DNA from: AC-32 sp963763475 | GTDB taxonomy: Bacteria > Actinomycetota > Thermoleophilia > Gaiellales > Gaiellaceae | Reading direction: 5' to 3' | Assembly: GCA_963763475.1 (NCBI GenBank) | Contig: CAVXOR010000002.1 | Span: 310,001 to 374,000 of the forward strand | Length of the DNA: 64,000 nucleotides | In this document: one piece after another, positions 60,022-64,000 of the stretch | Numbering within the stretch: the stretch's first letter is position 1 | Layout of the letters: each line of letters opens with the position of its first letter | Position numbers and translations under genes: made by a program | The notes under the pieces: model-generated | What the model saw: the letters and a program-made list of their open reading frames with translations, nothing else | Databases searched by the model: none | What the model was told of the DNA's origin: nothing

Positions 60022-60525
60022 TCAATGAATATCCTCGGGCTCGGACTCAGACAGCGCCCGTTCCTGTGCCACCAACGCCTGCTCTTCCATGATCAGCTGA
60101 GCGGCCTCCTGGAGTTGGAGCGCCAACTCGCGCGCGTCGTCCACCGGGAGATACTGCGTCCCCCACGTTCGGTCGTCGGAGTCGACGGTCGGGTGCGGCC
60201 CATACTCGCCCTGGGTGACGAGCAGGTGGACGAGATCGCCGGCGATCCGCACGTCGTATCCGGGCGCGAGCTCGACAGTCAGGCTCCTCGGCAAGGAGGG
60301 GGTTTCCTGGTGCTGCTCCAGGTATGCCTCGATCGCATCGAGTGTGCGGTCGCCCACGATGACCTCGCCGTACGTGCCGTGGGCTTCGGTGCCGATCGTG
60401 CTCCTATCGACGAGCAGGTAGAGCGGGGGGTCGTCGCCCCAGCGCAGCTTCCGAAGCCGAAGGCCTTGGAGGTTGGCGATGCGCCGGGCGCGATCCTCGC
60501 GCCGTCTGTCTGGGTTGGCCCTCAA
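60022..60525 (-). CDS. hypothetical protein
   Basis: A 167-residue soluble protein. It begins at TTG 60525 behind AGGAGG and reads LRANPDRRREDRARRIANLQGLRLRKLRWGDDPPLYLLVD, then beta strands and a helix (DARELALQLQEAAQLIMEEQALVA). No family recognised. Lies in the tRNA-Val island. Confidence 0.6.
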   Translation of the reverse strand: MRANPDRRREDRARRIANLQGLRLRKLRWGDDPPLYLLVDRSTIGTEAHGTYGEVIVGDRTLDAIEAYLEQHQETPSLPRSLTVELAPGYDVRIAGDLVHLLVTQGEYGPHPTVDSDDRTWGTQYLPVDDARELALQLQEAAQLIMEEQALVAQERALSESEPEDIH

Positions 60526-61061
60526 TCGATGGTTCCCTCCTGTTGAAGCATAGATCGTGCCCCTGCGCGCAAGCCACAAACTGCCTCCTCTGGACGGTAG
60601 CGCTTCTGACACCGGAGCAAAAGGTCACACCAAGCTCTAGTGACATTCCCACACGCTGGCCCATCGCGGCGTGCTTCTGCTCGACAAGCTGGCTGAGTTC
60701 CCGCCAAGCGCTGAAGGCGGGATGGCAGCGATCGCGTTTGCCAGCGGGATCCCAAGGAGACCGAGTCAGTGTGAGCAGGCGAAAGTGCATTGTCGGAGCT
60801 ATCGAGGGACGGCAACGCGGTGAGCGAATGGCTCACTGATCGAGCGAAACGGACCAGCTTGACGACGGCGGTCGGTGTCGGAGCAGTCCTGGGGTGCCGT
60901 TGCTGGTGCTACAACAGCGATGCGCTCGCGTTCCGATGACGTCATCTCCGGCCGGGTAAGCATCGACCTGCTTAAGAAGGTCGAGCTTCTTACGATCAGG
61001 CTGCATCTAGAGCGATCCTAGGAGCCCGCAGTCGTCGTGCCTACAACTAGGCGACCGCGCG
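60526..61061. other. gene-free stretch
   Basis: About 535 bp of less GC-rich DNA in the island with no coding frame I can support. Lower GC than the surroundings suggests foreign or decayed DNA. Confidence 0.4.
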
Positions 61062-61247
61062 TCACCACGGCCAGCGCGTGAACCTTCTCCGCCGGCCGAC
61101 CACATCGCGCTCGTTTCCCTGCTCGTCGACGATCTTGAATGCGTAGGGGGCCGCTCGGGTGGCCCGGCCTCGGGGGACAAGACCGAGCCGCCGGAGCGGC
61201 ACGACCAAACGCCGGAAACCCTGCTCGGCCCCTTGCTCGATCTTCAT
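61062..61247 (-). CDS. hypothetical small basic protein
   Basis: A 61-residue basic protein (MKIEQGAEQGFRRLVVPLRRLGLVPRGRA, then AYAFKIVDEQGNERDVVGRR-type ending). AGGAAGGTGG precedes ATG 61247. A longer frame exists upstream without support. Function unknown. Confidence 0.5.
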   Translation of the reverse strand: MKIEQGAEQGFRRLVVPLRRLGLVPRGRATRAAPYAFKIVDEQGNERDVVGRRRRFTRWPW

Positions 61248-61490
61248 CGCCACCTTCCTACTGAGACGAGCAAAAGGCGTCGAGTGAACTGGCCAACTCG
61301 GGTCATTCGCGAAGGCAGCGACCCTAGAAAGACCCGACAAGCGCCCGCAGCACGCGCACCGCTTCGGCTCGATGCTCGCCGGGGAGCGCAGAGAGCGAAA
61401 CGCGAGCCCAGCGCCTGCTCGAAGGGGCATCCCGCTGGCCTTTCAGGCCCGGGCGTGATTCAGTCGCTTCAATCGATCGAGGAGGCAACC

Positions 61491-61892
61491 ATGAACGTTT
61501 CCGCCAATACCAGACCAGTAGGCCAGCAGCGCGGGATCGGCTTCGGGATTCTCCTGTTCATCCTCACGCTCGGCTTCTACGGCTGGTACTGGGTCTACAA
61601 GACGGAGGAGGAGATGAAGCAACACACTGGGGACGGTATCGGCGGCGTGCTCGGCCTCGTCATCTGGATCCTCCTCAGCCCGGTGATGGGGTTCGTGATC
61701 CCATCGGAGATCCAGAACATGTACGCCAAGGACGGGAAGCACCCGCCGGTCACGGGCTGGACGGGCCTCTGGCTTTTCCCGTTCGGCATCTTGATCATCC
61801 CGGCAATCGTCTGGTTCGTGAAGGTGCAGGAAGCACTCAACCGCTACTGGGAAGAGAAAGCGCCGGAGGCGGTTGCTACGGCTCCCGCCTGA
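61491..61892 (+). CDS. DUF4234-domain membrane protein
   Basis: A 133-residue protein with DUF4234 features: RGIGFGILLFILTLGFYGWYWVYKTEEEMKQHTG, then two further helices (GVLGLVIWILLSPVMGFVIPSEI and LWLFPFGILIIPAIVWFV) and KVQEALNRYWEE. GGAGG lies before the ATG. Function unknown; common in actinobacteria. Confidence 0.8.
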   Translation: MNVSANTRPVGQQRGIGFGILLFILTLGFYGWYWVYKTEEEMKQHTGDGIGGVLGLVIWILLSPVMGFVIPSEIQNMYAKDGKHPPVTGWTGLWLFPFGILIIPAIVWFVKVQEALNRYWEEKAPEAVATAPA

Positions 61893-62228
61893 CCGCGGAT
61901 CGCCGCACACATCACGGCAAGGCGCCACGCGGCCGAGCTCTCGCGCCGTCGCTTCGGCCACGACGAGGTTGCCGTGCTGCAGTGCTCGGGCAAAGACGGT
62001 GCGGGGACGGCCCTGCGAGGTCGACGTTGCTCCTCTCCGGGGCCGAGACGGTCTGGGGCGCGTCTAGAGCGACGGCTTGACTCCTGTCGACGGAGTGAGA
62101 CAATCGTTGCTAGCGCTAGACCCAGGCGGAAGCCGCTGAGAGCGCGGCCCCTCCTCCGACTCCCACACCGGGCCTTTCGTGGAAGCAAGGCAGACGCTTG
62201 TGCGCCGAGGGTACTAGGGAGGTTTCAA
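61893..62228. other. gene-free stretch
   Basis: About 335 bp between the DUF4234 gene and the secreted protein. Nothing coding is supportable. A ribosome-binding GGGAGG lies just before 62229. Confidence 0.4.
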
Positions 62229-62693
62229 ATGAGGTGGTTTCTTCGAATCGCTCTGATCGGGCTCGTTGTCGGATTGGCGATCCCAGTGGCGACCGCGCAC
62301 GCAACAACGACGGTTCAGGAATTTCCCTTTGAACCGGGGACAGACGTCATCTGTGGCGAAACGCTCACATTCTCGGGCCGGGTGGTCAGCATCACCACCG
62401 AGCAGGCGCTAGGTAACGGCGGATTCCTGCTTTCGTTCCATTTCCGCTGGCAGGGCGTGAGCGCAATCTCCAGCAGCGGCATTCCCTACCGAGCCACCGG
62501 TGGCACTTCGGTGGTGAGTGTGTTCCTGCCGGGCGGTGATCTCACCACCTTGGCCGAGACTATTGTCGTCCGCTTCCACTTCCTCGGCACCAGGGGCGCG
62601 CCCACCTTCGATATCAGGTCGATGGCCCACATCACATTTGCGCCGAGTGGCTTCGCCATGTCCTTCGACAGGTTTAGCCAGGAGTGCGGTTAG
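62229..62693 (+). CDS. secreted protein of unknown function
   Basis: A 154-residue exported protein: signal peptide MRWFLRIALIGLVVGLAIPVATAHA, then a beta-rich domain with two Cys (VICGETL and SQECG) that may pair. Typical actinobacterial secreted barrel of unknown role. Followed closely by another secreted-type gene. Confidence 0.75.
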   Translation: MRWFLRIALIGLVVGLAIPVATAHATTTVQEFPFEPGTDVICGETLTFSGRVVSITTEQALGNGGFLLSFHFRWQGVSAISSSGIPYRATGGTSVVSVFLPGGDLTTLAETIVVRFHFLGTRGAPTFDIRSMAHITFAPSGFAMSFDRFSQECG

Positions 62694-62708
62694 CACGGGA
62701 GGGAGAAC

Positions 62709-63231
62709 ATGAAAAACTCCTGCTATTCAGCGCACTACTTTGGGGCGTGGTCGGCGTCCTTGCCGGCAGCGCGTTCTCGGCAGCAGGCGGCACGAATCTG
62801 CCGCTGAAGGGATCGTTCTCCGGAACAAGCGAGCTGGGCGGTAACGATGACCAGTTGCACGTCAGCACGGCCGGGCTAATCAGCCATCTTGGCCGGACGA
62901 CTGTCGAGCAGAGCGGTTTCGCACCCTACTGCTCACCGCTCGGATGTCCCGATTTCTCGTTCCCACAACGTATCCCGTTCGTACGAGCTACACGATGACG
63001 ACTGCAAACGGCGCCCAGTCCTTCGGAAGCTGCTCGGGCACTGCGACGGGGACGATCCAGGTCCACCACGCCTCGGTGACCTGCGTCAGCAGTGGCGGCA
63101 CGGGTCGCTTGGAGAGCGTCCAACTGACCTTCACGATGACCTGGGACACGACGGACATCACGATCGAGGAAAATCTTGTCTTCGCTGGTCAGGTCGAGGG
63201 GTCGCTCGTTGGGTCGCTGAGCAAGCACTAA
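62709..63231 (+). pseudogene. secreted beta-barrel-like protein with two frameshifts
   Basis: Begins at ATG 62709 behind GGGAGGGAG. ATG AAA AAC would give a frame without a signal peptide, whereas dropping one base in the A run yields KLLLFSALLWGVVGVLAGSAFSAAGG, a good signal peptide. It continues GTNLPLKGSFSGTSELGG and HVSTAGLISHLGRTTVEQSG. Near 62950-62985 the frame changes again to TSYTMTTANGAQSFGSCSGTATG and GGTGRLESVQLTFT, the family pattern. Two single-base shifts, one in a homopolymer, suggest decay or base-call error. Confidence 0.65.
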
Positions 63232-63253
63232 AGGCCGAAGCGGGGTTCGGCGG

Positions 63254-63277
63254 GTGAGTCAGGTTCTAGTCAGGTTC
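63254..63277 (+). repeat. island-end repeat, right copy
   Basis: Identical to 56178-56201: GTG then two AGTCAGGTTC units separated by one T. It lies 104 bp before the displaced tRNA-Val 3' half. Confidence 0.7.
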
Positions 63278-63380
63278 AGGCCTCGGTTGCTGGCCTTCCC
63301 ACGGCAACCCCGCGAAGGCGGGAAGGGCTAGGCGATGCGGATTTGACGCTCACTGGCGCCCTCTGGCGGCTCGCGTCTCG

Positions 63381-63424
63381 TGCCTTACAAGCAGGAGGTC
63401 ACTGGTCCGAGCCCAGTACCGCCC
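63381..63424 (+). other. displaced 3' half of tRNA-Val (attachment-site remnant)
   Basis: Matches tRNA-Val from the anticodon loop (TGCCTTACAAGCAGGAGGTC) to the discriminator. The T-stem differs from the intact gene (ACTGG/CCAGT versus GGCGG/CCGCC) but still pairs, so the copy came from a functional tRNA. No 5' half precedes it. It closes the 7.3-kb island. Confidence 0.78.
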
Positions 63425-63425
63425 A

Positions 63426-63848
63426 TCAGGCCTTCGTCGGCCGGAGCTTCGCCGCGCCCCAGGCCTTGTTGCACTTCTCGCAGAAGACCTCGACCGTCGA
63501 GCTCAGCGTGGTCGGGCCGGCCCCGACGAGGAAGTAGACCTGCTCGCCCCACGCCCGCTGCAGGATCATGCGCCGTGAGCCGAGGTGGATGTAGAGCTCC
63601 GGCGCGCGCTGGGTCTTGAAGTCGCGGCCGAAGCGGAGGATCACCCTGCCGGTCCGCGTGCGCTCGATCGTGACGGTCCCGTTCGTGCCCCAGGTGACCG
63701 TCTTCAGGGTCCCGCGCGCGAGCACTCCGGCCGGCCCCTGGGCGAGCGCGCTCTCGGTGCCGCCCCGGGTGAGCGTGAAGCCCAGCGCCAGACCGGCGGC
63801 GACGGCGACGCCGAGGCATGCCAGCAGCAATCGTGATCGTCTTCTCAT
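63426..63848 (-). CDS. membrane-anchored DM13-like protein
   Basis: A 140-residue protein with a basic N-terminus and one hydrophobic helix (LLLACLGVAVAAGLALGFTL), then a DM13-like beta domain (GTLKTVTWGTNGTVTIERTRTGRVILRFGRDFKTQRAPELYIHLGS). A CxxC-type pair (VFCEKCNKAWG) near the end may bind metal. DM13 domains are proposed electron carriers; that is family inference. It begins just outside the island. 63849-64000 shows no gene. Confidence 0.7.
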   Translation of the reverse strand: MRRRSRLLLACLGVAVAAGLALGFTLTRGGTESALAQGPAGVLARGTLKTVTWGTNGTVTIERTRTGRVILRFGRDFKTQRAPELYIHLGSRRMILQRAWGEQVYFLVGAGPTTLSSTVEVFCEKCNKAWGAAKLRPTKA

Positions 63849-64000
63849 CGGCCTACGTCACTTTGCCACAAACGTGCTGCGGAACTTTCTCACCAGATCT
63901 TCACCGGATTGCAGCCCACATTTCATGCCTACGGCGCAAAGTGCAACGTGGATGCGTTTCGCCGTCGTCGCCCACAGCTCCAGCCCCACCAACCTGGCGC

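Noticed and set aside
63381..63424. A functional second tRNA-Val
   Set aside because: Preceding bases do not form a D-arm or 5' acceptor; it is a 3' remnant.

Overview
This is one window of a high-GC actinobacterial chromosome. Gene content and style fit class Thermoleophilia (Gaiellales/Solirubrobacterales-like), but that placement is inference. The signs are very GC-rich third codon positions, frequent GTG/TTG starts, many 4-bp stop/start overlaps, several LuxR-type two-component systems, and soil-type redox and envelope genes. No replication origin, CRISPR array, rRNA or intact transposase is visible.

Layout. 1-4844: a terminator/repeat zone, two frameshifted genes (SDR dehydrogenase, M55 aminopeptidase), a cyclodeaminase-like protein, a cation/proton antiporter and DNA polymerase IV. 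4841-8147: a yceI-FMN reductase-CBS operon divergent from a marR gene over three palindromes, then a primary-type sigma factor. 8191-16222: MMPL exporter with an adjacent LuxR-type two-component system, an alpha/beta hydrolase, a DEAD-box helicase and a GreA-like factor. 16219-51067: a long stress/metabolism region. It holds NfeD-like and SHOCT proteins, aldose epimerase, an ndh-zwf-GH15-GMC-RDD operon, ClC, a glutamine amidotransferase, flippase-like membrane proteins, an alkaline-phosphatase-superfamily enzyme with a K+ channel, MBL, AI-2E-type permease, MalT-like LuxR regulator, MASE1 kinase system, PAS-LuxR regulator, cydAB, a DUF4239 pair and glutamate decarboxylase. 52203-63424: a tRNA cluster (Lys, Glu, Val) flanked on both sides by small islands. 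Each island ends in a displaced 3' half of tRNA-Lys or tRNA-Val.

Main discovery. A 17-bp palindrome, TCRYCC-N5-GGRYGA, occurs at 15 intergenic places between 16.6 and 53.9 kb, several of them serving two divergent genes. In nearly every orientation that faces a gene, a -10-like hexamer nAnnnT begins exactly 22 nt after the palindrome. In eight cases a start codon lies exactly 34 nt after it, which is where transcription should begin, so those mRNAs would be leaderless. The palindrome would then be centred near -43, the usual place for a class II activator. One site precedes the PAS-LuxR gene at 44447-45016, making that protein the best local candidate for the regulator. The controlled genes (cytochrome bd, NDH-2, glucose-6-phosphate dehydrogenase, glutamate decarboxylase, glutamine amidotransferase, small envelope proteins) suggest a respiratory, redox or acid-stress regulon. 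I know of no described regulon with this motif, but I could not search for one.

Other points of note: several probable CTG starts, one ATC start at a catalytic N-terminal cysteine, a tRNA-Glu overlapping a coding end, tandem CEC-motif paralogues, and single-base frameshifts in several genes that may be real decay or base-calling error.
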